The notes under the pieces were generated by a model. It was not told the DNA's origin. It saw only the letters and a program-made list of their open reading frames with translations, and searched no databases. A stretch of DNA of 64,000 nucleotides from contig NZ_JACHGT010000003.1 of NCBI RefSeq assembly GCF_014202425.1, positions 496,001-560,000 of the forward strand. Direction: 5' to 3'. The translations under genes and the position numbers were made by a program. The stretch is from Phytomonospora endophytica (GTDB lineage Bacteria; Actinomycetota; Actinomycetes; Mycobacteriales; Micromonosporaceae). Shown in pieces: positions 1 to 7,972 of this stretch (positions within the stretch are counted from its first letter, which is position 1; each line of letters begins with the position of its first letter).

Positions 1-528
1 GAGCCCGGCGCGCACGCGGATCTCGACGACTTGCGGTCCCGAGGCCCCGGTGGTTCCCGTCGGCCAGAAGGATCCGAGCGCCGCCACGGTCGCCGTGACC
101 GGTCCGTCGGCCGGGTCGGTGGGTGCCGACAGGCCCGTCAGGTCGAGGCGGTCGAGCTGGAAGCCGGGGTCGGTGGCGGGCGGCGGATCGAGGGCCTTGA
201 GCAGGCCGGGGTCGTCGAGGGCGTAGCCGAGGGCGTCGAGGCCCGCGATCTGCTGTTCCCGCCCGGCGTCGTCGGCGGGTTCCACGACGGCCGTGAGGAC
301 GCACGCCAGGCGCAGGACCCGGCGCGGGAGCGATGATCCGGCCACGATGCGCGGCCCGTCGCCGCCGAGTTGGCCGACGACCCGTTCGGCGCTGACCGCC
401 GCGACGACCACGCGCGGCTCGGTGCCGGGCGCGCCCGGCGCGGGGGCGGCCTCGACACGGCCGGTGAAGGGCGCGGGAAGGCGCTCGCCGAGGATCTCGG
501 CGAGACGCACCTCCAGGTCGCGGATCAT
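1..528 (-). CDS. Tail-operon protein, possible Pvc16/DUF4255-like tail cap, truncated by window edge
   Basis: The 5' 176 codons are visible and the 3' end lies beyond the left edge. The ATG at 528 overlaps the stop of the upstream fibre gene (ATGA), so it belongs to the tail operon and is translationally coupled. The N-terminus (MIRDLEVRLAEIL) followed by a beta-rich segment and a stretch near residues 70-115 (RRVLRLACVLTAVVEP, then a helical region ending ALDDPGLLKAL) recalls the N-terminal domain of Pvc16/DUF4255 proteins, which cap contractile injection tubes and have a 'lhYLlTa ... L..aL..hpvL' pattern. That match is from memory of the family pattern, so the family call is tentative. Membership of the tail operon is much firmer than the function. 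Confidence 0.5.
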   Translation of the reverse strand, partial: MIRDLEVRLAEILGERLPAPFTGRVEAAPAPGAPGTEPRVVVAAVSAERVVGQLGGDGPRIVAGSSLPRRVLRLACVLTAVVEPADDAGREQQIAGLDALGYALDDPGLLKALDPPPATDPGFQLDRLDLTGLSAPTDPADGPVTATVAALGSFWPTGTTGASGPQVVEIRVRAGL

Positions 529-2309
529 CCGGACTCCTCGCCGTCCCGCTTGCGCCGGGAGGTCCGCTTCGCGGGCGCGGCGCCGTCGTCGGTGGTGGCG
601 CTCTTGCGCCGGGAGGTCTTCTTCGCGGTCGTGGGCGTAGCGGCTTCGTCCTTTGTGGACGTCTTCGCCGAGAGCGCGGTCGCGGTGGCCGGTTTGGGGG
701 CGGGGTCGGGCGCGGCCGACCGCAGACCTTTGCGTTCGATGATCAGCTGGTACAGCGGGCCCTGGCGGGCGAAGTCGGCCTTGAAGACGGCGAGGATGTC
801 GTCGGGCAGCTGCTCGAAGCGCGCCCGGATGCGCTCGTCGGTGTACTTGCGGAGGTCGTCGCGGACCGGCCCGATCTCGTCGCGCACGATCTCGCGGACC
901 TCGCCGCGCAGCTGGTTCAGCACGTCGTCGAGGCGCTCGCCGATCCGCTGGTCGCAGAAGGCCGTCAGGTCGTTCTTGAGTTTCCCGGCGGCCTCGGAGA
1001 TGCGCGCCTGGGCGTTGGCGTCGGCGGTGGCGATCGCCGCCGGAACCTCCCGGTCGACGCGGCCGGACAGCGAGCCGACGTCGTTGCCGAGCTTCCCGAT
1101 GGCGGCGTCCTGGGTGCCGTTGTGGGCGGTCAGCCCGCTCACGTCGGACTCGACCTTCCCGGTGCGGGTGCCGAGGTTCACGACGGCGGTCTGGACCGGC
1201 GGGAGGCGCTGGTCGAGCTGCCGGGTGGCCTCCGCCGAGGCGGTGGGCAGGACGCCGTCCTCGACGGCGTCGACACGTCCGCCGAGTTCGGTGCGCAGCC
1301 CGTTCGCCGTCGCCGTCAGGCGCTGTTCGAGGTGTCCGCGCAGGGCGGTGTCCTCGTCGTGGACGGCGGTGTCGACGAGTTCCCGCACGCTCACCAGGAT
1401 CTGGTCGCGGACCTGTGGGAGCCGGTCGTCGACGGACTCGCCGATGCGTCCGTCCAGGTCGGACAGGCGCTCGTCGATGGTCGACGCGGTCTCGGTGCGC
1501 AGGTCGTCGATCTTCGGGTTGACCTGCGCGAGGGTCGAGGTGAGCACGTCGGCCTTGACGCCTTCGAGGACGTCGTCGGGGACGGGCCGCCGGAAGGGTT
1601 CGAGGGCCTCGTCGAGTTCTTCCTCGGTGACGAGGGTGTTCGTCAGCTCGGTGAGCCTGCGTTCGAGTTCGGCGGCGTCGAGGGGACGGCCGTCGGGCAG
1701 GGTCAGGTGGTCGCGGAGGACTTCGAGGGCGGCCACGGCGGCGACGAGCGCGGGAATGTTGACGCGTTCGCCGTCGACCTCCAGGTCGCGGCCGACCTCG
1801 ATGGCGCGGGTGAGGTCGGTGCGGATCGCGGTCATCGTCTCGCGCAGGGACAGGATGTCGCGGCGGGTGTCGCCGATGGCGGCCACCGACCGGCGGACCG
1901 TGGTCACGTCGGCCTCGCGCACGAGGTCGCGGGTGGTCACCTGGGTCATCCGGTCGCGCAGGGCGTCGAGGTCGGTCTTGACGGTGTCGAGGTTGCCGCC
2001 CGAACCGGCCAGCCGCTTCTCCACCGTGGACAGCCGGGCCAGCGCGGCCGGGTCGGCGAGCGGTCCGGCCTGCAGGAGGGTGCGCAGGCGGCCGTCCAGC
2101 CAGGACAGCTGGACCTGGTCGGTGTGGTCGTGGTCGGCGACGACGGGCGACGCCGCCTCGGCGAGGACGGCGCGGGCGAGCTCGATGAGGCTGCCGACGA
2201 CGAGGTTCCAGTCGTCGGCGCGGATGACCTCACCGCGCTGCCGTTCGGCGACCGGGGTGAGTCTGGTGAGCAGCGCCTGGAGGCGGTCGAGGTCGGCGGA
2301 GGTGGTCAT
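525..2309 (-). CDS. Long coiled-coil tail-fibre-like protein (594 aa)
   Basis: The start is the ATG at 2309, one base after the stop of the upstream fibre gene. The open frame extends further upstream but only through that gene. Residues 26-62 carry GEVIRADDWN...VLA...DHDH, a module also present in the neighbouring protein (2311-3270). Residues about 70-500 are alternating hydrophobic/charged heptads with repeated 'VDAVE', 'LDTVKTDLDALRDRM' type segments, predicting extended coiled coil as in fibre shafts. The last ~65 residues are low complexity and basic, with TSRRK twice. No enzymatic domain is recognisable. Position after baseplate genes fits a tail fibre or receptor-binding shaft. The basic tail is unusual for a fibre tip and could be a cleavable or nucleic-acid-binding extension. 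Confidence 0.7.
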   Translation of the reverse strand: MTTSADLDRLQALLTRLTPVAERQRGEVIRADDWNLVVGSLIELARAVLAEAASPVVADHDHTDQVQLSWLDGRLRTLLQAGPLADPAALARLSTVEKRLAGSGGNLDTVKTDLDALRDRMTQVTTRDLVREADVTTVRRSVAAIGDTRRDILSLRETMTAIRTDLTRAIEVGRDLEVDGERVNIPALVAAVAALEVLRDHLTLPDGRPLDAAELERRLTELTNTLVTEEELDEALEPFRRPVPDDVLEGVKADVLTSTLAQVNPKIDDLRTETASTIDERLSDLDGRIGESVDDRLPQVRDQILVSVRELVDTAVHDEDTALRGHLEQRLTATANGLRTELGGRVDAVEDGVLPTASAEATRQLDQRLPPVQTAVVNLGTRTGKVESDVSGLTAHNGTQDAAIGKLGNDVGSLSGRVDREVPAAIATADANAQARISEAAGKLKNDLTAFCDQRIGERLDDVLNQLRGEVREIVRDEIGPVRDDLRKYTDERIRARFEQLPDDILAVFKADFARQGPLYQLIIERKGLRSAAPDPAPKPATATALSAKTSTKDEAATPTTAKKTSRRKSATTDDGAAPAKRTSRRKRDGEESG

Positions 2310-2310
2310 G

Positions 2311-3270
2311 TCAGGCCGCCGGGATCGTGAAGACGGCGCCGAGCTTCGGGCCGCCCTTGGCGGTGCTCTGGCGGTAGGTCTGGAGTTCGCTCTCCTGGCG
2401 GGTCTGGGTGCCCGCGTCGAAGTAGGTGCCGGCCATCGCGAGGACCTGTTTGACCTGGGTGTCGGCGAGGAAGGCGGTGCCGCCGTCGCTCTGCTGGGTG
2501 GCCAGCTCGTGGATCCCGGTGATGATGTCGGAACCGGTCGAGGACAGCTGCTGGCTGAACAGGACCGTGTCGCCCTGGAGGCTGCGGTGGAGGTCGAGGA
2601 CGCGGCCATTGAGGCGGTCCTTGAGGTCGGTTCCCGCCTGGCCTTTGGCGAGGACGTCGGTGAGCCGCTGGTGGAGGGTGCCCGCCTCGATCTCGCGGCG
2701 GAGTTCCAGGAGGGAGTGCCCGAAGGACTCGGCGAAGCGGCGGAGGTTGCCCTGGACCTCGGCGATCTTCTCGGCGATCTCGGGGTGGTCGTGCCCGCGC
2801 GGGGAGACCAGGGCGGCCAGTTGCAGGACCGCGTTGGCGAGGTCGGTGACGGTGCCGACCAGCCCGTTCCAGTCGGAGGCGCGGATGACCTCGCCGGACG
2901 CCTTGCCGCCCAGGGGGAGCGCGCGGTCGCGGGCCGTCGTGGCGAGGGCCTGGACCGGTCCGACGTCGGCGTCGGGGATGTCGCGGATCGGGCTGTCGCG
3001 GAACAGGTCGGCCGGGACGGGGATCGGGACGAGCGTCGGGGGTCGCTGGTCGAAGATCCGGATGGGCCGGTTGTCGATGGGCAGGGTCAGGTTGGGGTGG
3101 GTCACCTTCATCTGCCAGACGCCCGGGTCGATGTCGCGGACGACGAGGCTGCCGTCCAGGAACGGCTTGCGGGTGATCGTGGCGCCGGTGGCCTGGTTGG
3201 TCAGGTGCACCTCGGCGTCGCGGAAGGCCAGGGTGTGCCCCTGCATCTGAACGTTGAGTGTGGCAAGCAT
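2311..3270 (-). CDS. Tail-fibre/collar-like protein with N-terminal Ig-like domain (319 aa)
   Basis: The ATG at 3270 has a strong ribosome-binding site (GAGGAG, 7 bases upstream). Residues ~1-80 look like a carboxypeptidase-regulatory/Ig-like beta sandwich (AEVHLTNQATGATITR, then a 'DGSLVVRDIDPG' turn), a fold common in surface-exposed phage tail parts. Residues 126-162 hold GEVIRASDWN...LANAVLQ...GHDH, the same module as residues 26-62 of the next protein. In phage fibre proteins a helix followed by a His-x-His motif often binds metal and locks trimers, which is an inference here. The C-terminal half is helical. It lies between a small tail-fibre accessory gene and a coiled-coil gene, so a structural fibre role is likely. 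Confidence 0.65.
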   Translation of the reverse strand: MLATLNVQMQGHTLAFRDAEVHLTNQATGATITRKPFLDGSLVVRDIDPGVWQMKVTHPNLTLPIDNRPIRIFDQRPPTLVPIPVPADLFRDSPIRDIPDADVGPVQALATTARDRALPLGGKASGEVIRASDWNGLVGTVTDLANAVLQLAALVSPRGHDHPEIAEKIAEVQGNLRRFAESFGHSLLELRREIEAGTLHQRLTDVLAKGQAGTDLKDRLNGRVLDLHRSLQGDTVLFSQQLSSTGSDIITGIHELATQQSDGGTAFLADTQVKQVLAMAGTYFDAGTQTRQESELQTYRQSTAKGGPKLGAVFTIPAA

Positions 3271-3281
3271 TCGAGTACTCC

Positions 3282-3779
3282 TCAGGCCAGGCCGTGCAGG
3301 TCGCCGTAGGGGAAGGTGATCTCCCAGAACAGGGTCAGCTCGTGGTCGTCGCCCTTGCTGACCGGCGCGAAGGTGACCCGGTTGTAGAGGACGGTCGTGT
3401 CCCCGGTCCGCGACAGGAGTCCCGCTTCGCGGATGGTGCCCAGCGCGGAGGTCTCCGGGAGGGTCGCGCGGACCCGGACGAGGGCGAGCCGCCGTTGCGG
3501 GTCGGGGACGACGGTGAAGGCGCTGGGCGGTACCGGCGCCTCCGTCTCGCCTTCGAGGGCGGGGTCGGCGTTGCTGAGGGCGGCGGTGTCGTAGGCGTCG
3601 CTCTCGGCGGCGTCGGAGGTCCCGACGCCGAGGTGGCTGATCGGGCCGGTGTCCTCGGCTCCGGTGAACAGGGCCGCGACGAGCAGCGCGCCGCCGCGCA
3701 TCACGGCGTTGCGGGCCTCGCGGACGGCGAGCAGGTCGCCGCGCCGGCCGGTCAACTCAAGGCGCATCCGGGCACGCAT
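3282..3779 (-). CDS. Small phage tail/fibre accessory protein (165 aa)
   Basis: An in-frame GTG lies at 3785, but the GAGGAG at 3785-3790 is well spaced (5 bases) only for the ATG at 3779, which I take as start. The protein has an N-terminal helix (LAVREARNAVMRGGALLVAALF), then a pattern of 'LGVGTSDAAESDAYDTAALSNA', then 'FTVVPDP...VRVRATL', 'GTIREAGLLSRTGDTTVLYNRVTF' and 'LTLFWEITF'. This layout is characteristic of small phage proteins found just before tail fibres in Mu-like and other contractile tails. The exact role is unknown. It lies in the tail operon 11 bases upstream of the fibre gene. Confidence 0.65.
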   Translation of the reverse strand: MRARMRLELTGRRGDLLAVREARNAVMRGGALLVAALFTGAEDTGPISHLGVGTSDAAESDAYDTAALSNADPALEGETEAPVPPSAFTVVPDPQRRLALVRVRATLPETSALGTIREAGLLSRTGDTTVLYNRVTFAPVSKGDDHELTLFWEITFPYGDLHGLA

Positions 3780-3788
3780 GGTCACTCC

Positions 3789-5054
3789 TCAGCGGAAGGT
3801 CGAGTCCTCGAACGGGGTCACGTCGAACAGGCCGCCCGATTCCGGCAGGGAGTCGGCTCCGGTGGGTCCGCCCTCGCGGATGATCATGGGGCCGCGGCCG
3901 GTCAGGTAGGCCTGCTGCGGCTGGGTCTCGCGGAAGGGCGCGAGGTCGACGGTGGTCTCGACCCCGGCGACCGAGAGGCGGGCCAGGCCCGCGGCGAGCG
4001 CGGTGCCGGTCTGCTCGCGGACGGCCAGGCCGGGATCGGCGTCATGGCGGGTGAGCAGGGTTCCCGCCGGGAGGGTCACCCGGACGGCGGCGGGGGTCGT
4101 CTCGTGCCAGGACGCCGACACGGCGACCGCCGGTTCCTGCGCGAACAGGGCGTGGTCGAGGCGGGCGGCGTCGTAGGCGCCCTGGGCGAGTTCCAGGTCG
4201 GCCATGGCGAGCAGGACGCGGTCGAGTCCGGGCGAGTCGTGGTGGGCGACGGTGAGGAACCAGAGGTCGTTGTCGCCGCGGGCGAGGGTCAGCGGTTGTC
4301 CGGCGGGCAGGGCCTCGGCGGGGGTCCACGGTTGTCCGGGTTCGACCTGTTCGATACGGCGAACGCGGTCGGTGACGTCGTGGTTCTCCAGGGCCGCGCG
4401 GCCGTCGGAGGTGAGCCACAGGCGTTGCCCGACGGGGACGGCGTCGAGGTGGACGAGCGCGTTTCCCGTGGTGAGGTTGACCAGGACGGGCACGTACTCG
4501 GGTCCGTCGGCCAGGCCGGTGAGCAGGAAACCCACGGGCGCGGGGTCGAGGCCGTCGTTGCGCAGGTTGAAGCGCGCCAGCGGTGCGACTGCTCCGGGCA
4601 GGGCGACGATCTCGCGTTTCGGGTTCTCGGTGAAGGCCGCGCGGTCGGTGGCGGGTTCGGCGTCCCAGTCGCTCTCGCGGTCGGGAATCGCGGTGAACAG
4701 ACCGGGGACGCCGGTGGCGAGGGTGAGTCGCGACAGGTATTCCTCGACGAAGACCTGGAGGGCGCGGACGCCGACGGCGCCGTGGTCGAGGGTCGCCTCG
4801 CGCAGGGCGTGGACCCAGGAGCGGTAGGCGCCGAGGTCCTGCCAGGGTTCGGGCGGCAGGTCGAGGAGGGCGGCGAGCCCGGCGGCCTCGGTGAGTTCGA
4901 GGGCGGCGTCGAAGAAGTGCGCGCGGCGGATCTCCAGGACGTCCTCGTCGGTGATCTCGCAGGCCAGGGCCGGGTGGGAGACGAGGGCGCGGACGAGTTC
5001 CCCGTCGGCGTAGAGCGCGGGGAGGCGGGCGGTGATGCGGGCGGCGTGCGCCAT
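3789..5054 (-). CDS. Baseplate/tail protein, gpI-like position (421 aa)
   Basis: The ATG at 5054 shares bases with the stop of the upstream baseplate J gene (TGATG); GTG at 5057 is an alternative start one codon longer. The N-terminus (ARITARLPALYADGELVRALVSHPAL...EDVLEIRRAHFFDAALELTEAAGLAALL) has the helical pattern of phage tail protein I/gp53-like baseplate components, which join the gp47-like protein to the fibres. The C-terminal ~300 residues are beta-rich without a recognised domain. It is larger than the usual ~200-residue gpI, so it may be a fusion. Gene order (gp25, J, this gene, fibres) matches P2/Mu-type tails. Confidence 0.6.
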   Translation of the reverse strand: MAHAARITARLPALYADGELVRALVSHPALACEITDEDVLEIRRAHFFDAALELTEAAGLAALLDLPPEPWQDLGAYRSWVHALREATLDHGAVGVRALQVFVEEYLSRLTLATGVPGLFTAIPDRESDWDAEPATDRAAFTENPKREIVALPGAVAPLARFNLRNDGLDPAPVGFLLTGLADGPEYVPVLVNLTTGNALVHLDAVPVGQRLWLTSDGRAALENHDVTDRVRRIEQVEPGQPWTPAEALPAGQPLTLARGDNDLWFLTVAHHDSPGLDRVLLAMADLELAQGAYDAARLDHALFAQEPAVAVSASWHETTPAAVRVTLPAGTLLTRHDADPGLAVREQTGTALAAGLARLSVAGVETTVDLAPFRETQPQQAYLTGRGPMIIREGGPTGADSLPESGGLFDVTPFEDSTFR

Positions 5055-6766
5055 CACGCCCCCTCTCGCACGTCGAGGGTGACGGTTCCGCGTGCCGTGG
5101 CCTGCCCGGTCTGCGGGGCGAAGGAGCCCTGTCCGTCGGTGAGCTGGAGGAAGCGGTCGGCGTCGGTGACGGTGACGGTGACCTCGGTGCGGACGACGGC
5201 GTAGCGGGTGTCGTCGCGGGCGGCGGCGAGCAGGCCGTCGACGGTGAGGGGCTGGTCGGGCGCGCGCCCGGCGAGGTGGGCGTCGACGGCGGCGGTGATC
5301 GCGGTCTCGGCCTCGGCGGCGGTGACGCCGGCGTTGAGGTGGAGCGGCAGGAACACGTCGGCGACGGCGCTGGTCGCGCTTCCGGCGGTGGCCTCCTCGG
5401 CTTCGACCCCGGTGACCTCGACGTTCCCGGCCTTGACCGTGACACCTTCGGGGAGCTGGAGTTCGTCGGTCTCGGCGCCGCCCTCGGGGAGGAGGGTGAT
5501 CTCGGCGTCGACCACGCGCGGGTCGGCGAGGGCCTGCCCGGCGAGCTGGGCGCGCCGGATCTTCCCGCCGGGCGCGATGCCGCGCAGCAGTGTGGTGATC
5601 CGGTCGACGGCTCCCGTGCTCAGTTCGGCGAGTTCGGAGCCGACGGGCGCGGTCTTGCCGGCGACGGTGAGGCGCATCCGGGCGCCGACGGTGAGCGGTT
5701 CGGCGGCTCCGTTGTGGACGCGGATCCCGGCGGCGCGGGTGTCGTCGATGGCGAGCTGGACCTGGCGGCGGACCTCGGCGGTGTCCTGTTCGTAGACGAC
5801 GGTCAAGGTCACCTCGCCGGGCGCCTCGGTGAGGGTGGCGTCCTTGACGCCGGGGACCGAGCGGACGGCGAACAGGAGCGCGTCGGTGGTGCCGCGGACC
5901 ACGCCGTGCAGGGCGGCCTTGGCACGGCGGCGCAGGTCGGGGTCGGACTCGGGAGCGATGAGGCCGCGGGCCGGCTCGGGGTTGGTGACCTGGCCGACGC
6001 CGGCGATGAGCACGGCGGGACGGTCGAGCGCGCCGGCCGCGACGACCGGGGTCGCCTGCGTCTCGCCGCGTGCCTGCACCGAGCGCTCCGGCTCACCGGG
6101 TTCGAGGGTGAGGGCGGCGGTCGTGAGGTAGCGGTTTCCCGCGGCGTCGACGACCGCCGTGCCCGCCGGGACGGTGACCTGCCCGAGGACCCCGGCGGCG
6201 CGGGTGAAACGCAAGGTCACGACCGGGAAACCCGCCGGGAGCCGCTGTGCGCCGACAAGGGCGACGACCTGGTCGAGGGAGGTGCCGGTCGCGGAGTCTA
6301 CGAAGGCCGACTCGTAGACCAGGCGCAGGTGCTCGTACTGCTCGGCGAGTTCGCGGGCGACGCTCTCCAGGAGGGTGCGGGTCACCGAGCCGACGTTGAG
6401 GTCGGTGAGAGGCGCGGGCGACGCGACCAGCGGGTAGTAGTTGACGACCACCGTGGACAGTGGGACGGGCCTGCGGCCGCCGGGGCGGAACGCGATCGCG
6501 TCGGGCTCACCGCCCTCGCCGCCGACGAGTTCGAAGTCGGCCGGGGTGAAGCGGTAGTCGATCTCGCGCGCGTTGGCGCCCTTCCCGGCGGTGATCCGTC
6601 CGGTCAGGTGAGAGACCCGGCGGACCGGCCGTTGCGCGAGCTGCTGGAGGACCAGGACGGGCTCGTCGCCGGCGGGCACGGTGATCTGCTCGCGGACGAC
6701 ACCGCCGGTCAGCGTGGTCAGCAGGTCACGGACGATGTCGGGGTAGGCGCGCGGGACGTAGCTCAT
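5054..6766 (-). CDS. Baseplate assembly protein J / gp47-like (570 aa)
   Basis: The ATG at 6766 overlaps the stop of the preceding micro-ORF (ATGA). Residues ~85-250 match the Baseplate_J family layout: 'SVTRTLLESVARELAEQYEHLRLVYESAFVDSATGTSLDQVVALVGAQR' type helices, then 'VTVPAGTAVVDAAGNRYLTT' strands, then a repeat-rich segment with 'LRRRAKAALHGVVRGTTDALLFAVRSVPGVKDATL'. In contractile tails this protein forms the wedge ring around the hub and triggers sheath contraction. It is longer than P2 gpJ (~300 residues) and carries an additional C-terminal beta-rich region (~residues 430-570) ending in 'VTVTVTDADRFLQL'. It is one of the most reliable assignments in the operon. Confidence 0.85.
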   Translation of the reverse strand: MSYVPRAYPDIVRDLLTTLTGGVVREQITVPAGDEPVLVLQQLAQRPVRRVSHLTGRITAGKGANAREIDYRFTPADFELVGGEGGEPDAIAFRPGGRRPVPLSTVVVNYYPLVASPAPLTDLNVGSVTRTLLESVARELAEQYEHLRLVYESAFVDSATGTSLDQVVALVGAQRLPAGFPVVTLRFTRAAGVLGQVTVPAGTAVVDAAGNRYLTTAALTLEPGEPERSVQARGETQATPVVAAGALDRPAVLIAGVGQVTNPEPARGLIAPESDPDLRRRAKAALHGVVRGTTDALLFAVRSVPGVKDATLTEAPGEVTLTVVYEQDTAEVRRQVQLAIDDTRAAGIRVHNGAAEPLTVGARMRLTVAGKTAPVGSELAELSTGAVDRITTLLRGIAPGGKIRRAQLAGQALADPRVVDAEITLLPEGGAETDELQLPEGVTVKAGNVEVTGVEAEEATAGSATSAVADVFLPLHLNAGVTAAEAETAITAAVDAHLAGRAPDQPLTVDGLLAAARDDTRYAVVRTEVTVTVTDADRFLQLTDGQGSFAPQTGQATARGTVTLDVREGA

Positions 6767-6852
6767 GCCGCTCCGCCCTTCTCGGGGCGTTCGTCGTCCG
6801 CGAGCCTTCGGGCCGTGCCCGTCTCGCGGGCCACCGGCGCGTCGTTCCTCAT
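6763..6852 (-). CDS. 29-residue micro-ORF wedged between gp25 and J genes
   Basis: An ATG at 6852 overlaps the stop of the gp25-like gene (ATGA), and its own stop overlaps the ATG of the J gene at 6766 (ATGA again). The deduced peptide is 29 residues, charged (starts MRNDAPVARETGT, ends RPEKGGAA), with no membrane or signal features. Without it, the two neighbours would be separated by 82 bases in an operon that otherwise leaves almost no gaps, so the frame is probably translated, at least to keep ribosomes coupled. It may be a real small protein or only a coupling device. No homologue is known to me. Confidence 0.5.
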   Translation of the reverse strand: MRNDAPVARETGTARRLADDERPEKGGAA

Positions 6853-7322
6853 GCCCCCACCTCCAAGTTCAGTGCGAGGGGATCGCCGCCGGCCGTCGGC
6901 TGGACGACGAGGGTGAAGACCAGGGAGTCCGGGCCTTCCGACGCCGGATCGAAGTCGAAGCCCACCGCGCCCGGCTCCACGCGCGGTTCGGCGGCCACGG
7001 CGGCCAGCACGAAGGCCCGGCACAGGTGCCTGCGAGCGGAGTCGCGCGGTGCGCCGATCAGTTCGTGCAGACGCGATCCGTACTCCGGATGCCCTAGCGA
7101 GGCGAGGCTCCCCACGGGGGTGAGCAGCCGCAGGATCAAGGCCTGGGCGAGGTTCTCGCGCTCGGCGACGACGGCGAGGTCGGCGACCTCGGCGCGGCCG
7201 CCCGGCTGCACTCCCCCGTCGGGCCGGACCCGGACGGCGATCCGGGGCACGGTCGACAGGTCGGCGTCGCTCGCGTCGTGGGCGACGAAGTGGGGCAGGA
7301 CCAGCAGGTCGGTGTCGGCCAT
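6849..7322 (-). CDS. Baseplate wedge protein, gp25/gpW-like (157 aa)
   Basis: The ATG at 7322 shares its A with the stop of the spike gene (TGATG). The central segment 'LAQALILRLLTPVGSLASLGHPEYGSRLHELIG' is the hallmark of the gp25/P2 gpW/phage baseplate family: a helix, then a Leu-Gly-x-x-x-YGSRL turn, followed by a helical stretch and a beta strand (LVFTLVVQP). This protein nucleates sheath assembly in contractile tails and is conserved in T4, R-pyocins, type VI secretion (TssE) and eCIS. It lies between the spike and the J homologue, as in other contractile tails. The length is typical. Confidence 0.8.
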   Translation of the reverse strand: MADTDLLVLPHFVAHDASDADLSTVPRIAVRVRPDGGVQPGGRAEVADLAVVAERENLAQALILRLLTPVGSLASLGHPEYGSRLHELIGAPRDSARRHLCRAFVLAAVAAEPRVEPGAVGFDFDPASEGPDSLVFTLVVQPTAGGDPLALNLEVGA

Positions 7323-7972
7323 CAGTTCAACTCCACGATCGCGCCCTTGACGGCGACCTTCGCCGTGCCGTTGACGGCCACCTCGGTACCGGAGAGTTCG
7401 AGCTTCCCGGCCGCCTTGAGGGTGACGTCGCCGTTCTTCTTCAAGGTCAGCGAGGAGCCGCCCGCCGACAGCTCGACGCGCCCTCCCCCACCGGAGTCGA
7501 CCTTCGCCGAGAGTTCGTCGTCGATGCGCAGGTGCACGACCTTGTCGGTGATCTCGGCGCGGACCTCGCCGCCGATCTCGACGACGGCCCGGTTCTCGCC
7601 GGGTTCGACGAGGACCCGCACCTTCGGTTCGGTCTCCCCCGCCGGGAGGCTCAGCACGACCTGCCCGTCGGCGTGATCCGGTGGGTTGAGGCCCGGGTGG
7701 TAGAGGCGGCCGACGACGACGGGGGCGTTGCGGTCGCCTTCGCAGAACACGACCAAAACCAGGTCGTCGACGGCCGGAATGGCGGCGTGGCCGAGGATCC
7801 CGACGGCGACCGGGACCTTCGCGAGTACAAGCCCGGTGTCGCGCAGGCGAACGGTGACCGCGTGATCGGCGTCCCCGGAATGCGCCTCGGTGACCTGCCC
7901 GACGGAGGCCACCGCCCGTGCGGCCGACTCGTGGCGCGCGATCCGCGCCACGGCCTCGACGAAACCGCTCAT
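7322..7972 (-). CDS. Baseplate spike protein, gpV/gp45-like with beta-helix tip (216 aa)
   Basis: The ATG at 7972 overlaps the stop of the hub gene (ATGA). Residues ~1-110 form an OB-like domain with 'ILGHAAIPAVDDLVLVVFCEGDRNAPVVVGRLYH', the signature of phage baseplate assembly protein V and VgrG gp5-type domains. Residues ~130-216 are a run of short regular beta strands ('VHLRIDDELSAKV', 'VELSAGGSSLTLKKNGDVTLKAAGKLELSG'), typical of the trimeric beta-helical needle that punctures the target membrane. No PAAR tip is fused, so a tip protein, if any, would be separate. Length fits simple spikes (~200 residues). Confidence 0.8.
   Translation of the reverse strand: MSGFVEAVARIARHESAARAVASVGQVTEAHSGDADHAVTVRLRDTGLVLAKVPVAVGILGHAAIPAVDDLVLVVFCEGDRNAPVVVGRLYHPGLNPPDHADGQVVLSLPAGETEPKVRVLVEPGENRAVVEIGGEVRAEITDKVVHLRIDDELSAKVDSGGGGRVELSAGGSSLTLKKNGDVTLKAAGKLELSGTEVAVNGTAKVAVKGAIVELN

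Noticed and set aside
370-3309. 979-codon open frame on the plus strand across the tail operon
   Set aside because: It is antisense to three well-supported tail genes. Long antisense frames are expected because stop codons are rare in opposite frames of GC-rich genes; the translation is Arg/Ser-rich with no domain.
3258-5204. 648-codon plus-strand frame, Gly/Glu-rich
   Set aside because: Antisense to the gpI-like and small tail genes; low-complexity Gly/Val/Glu composition typical of shadow frames.
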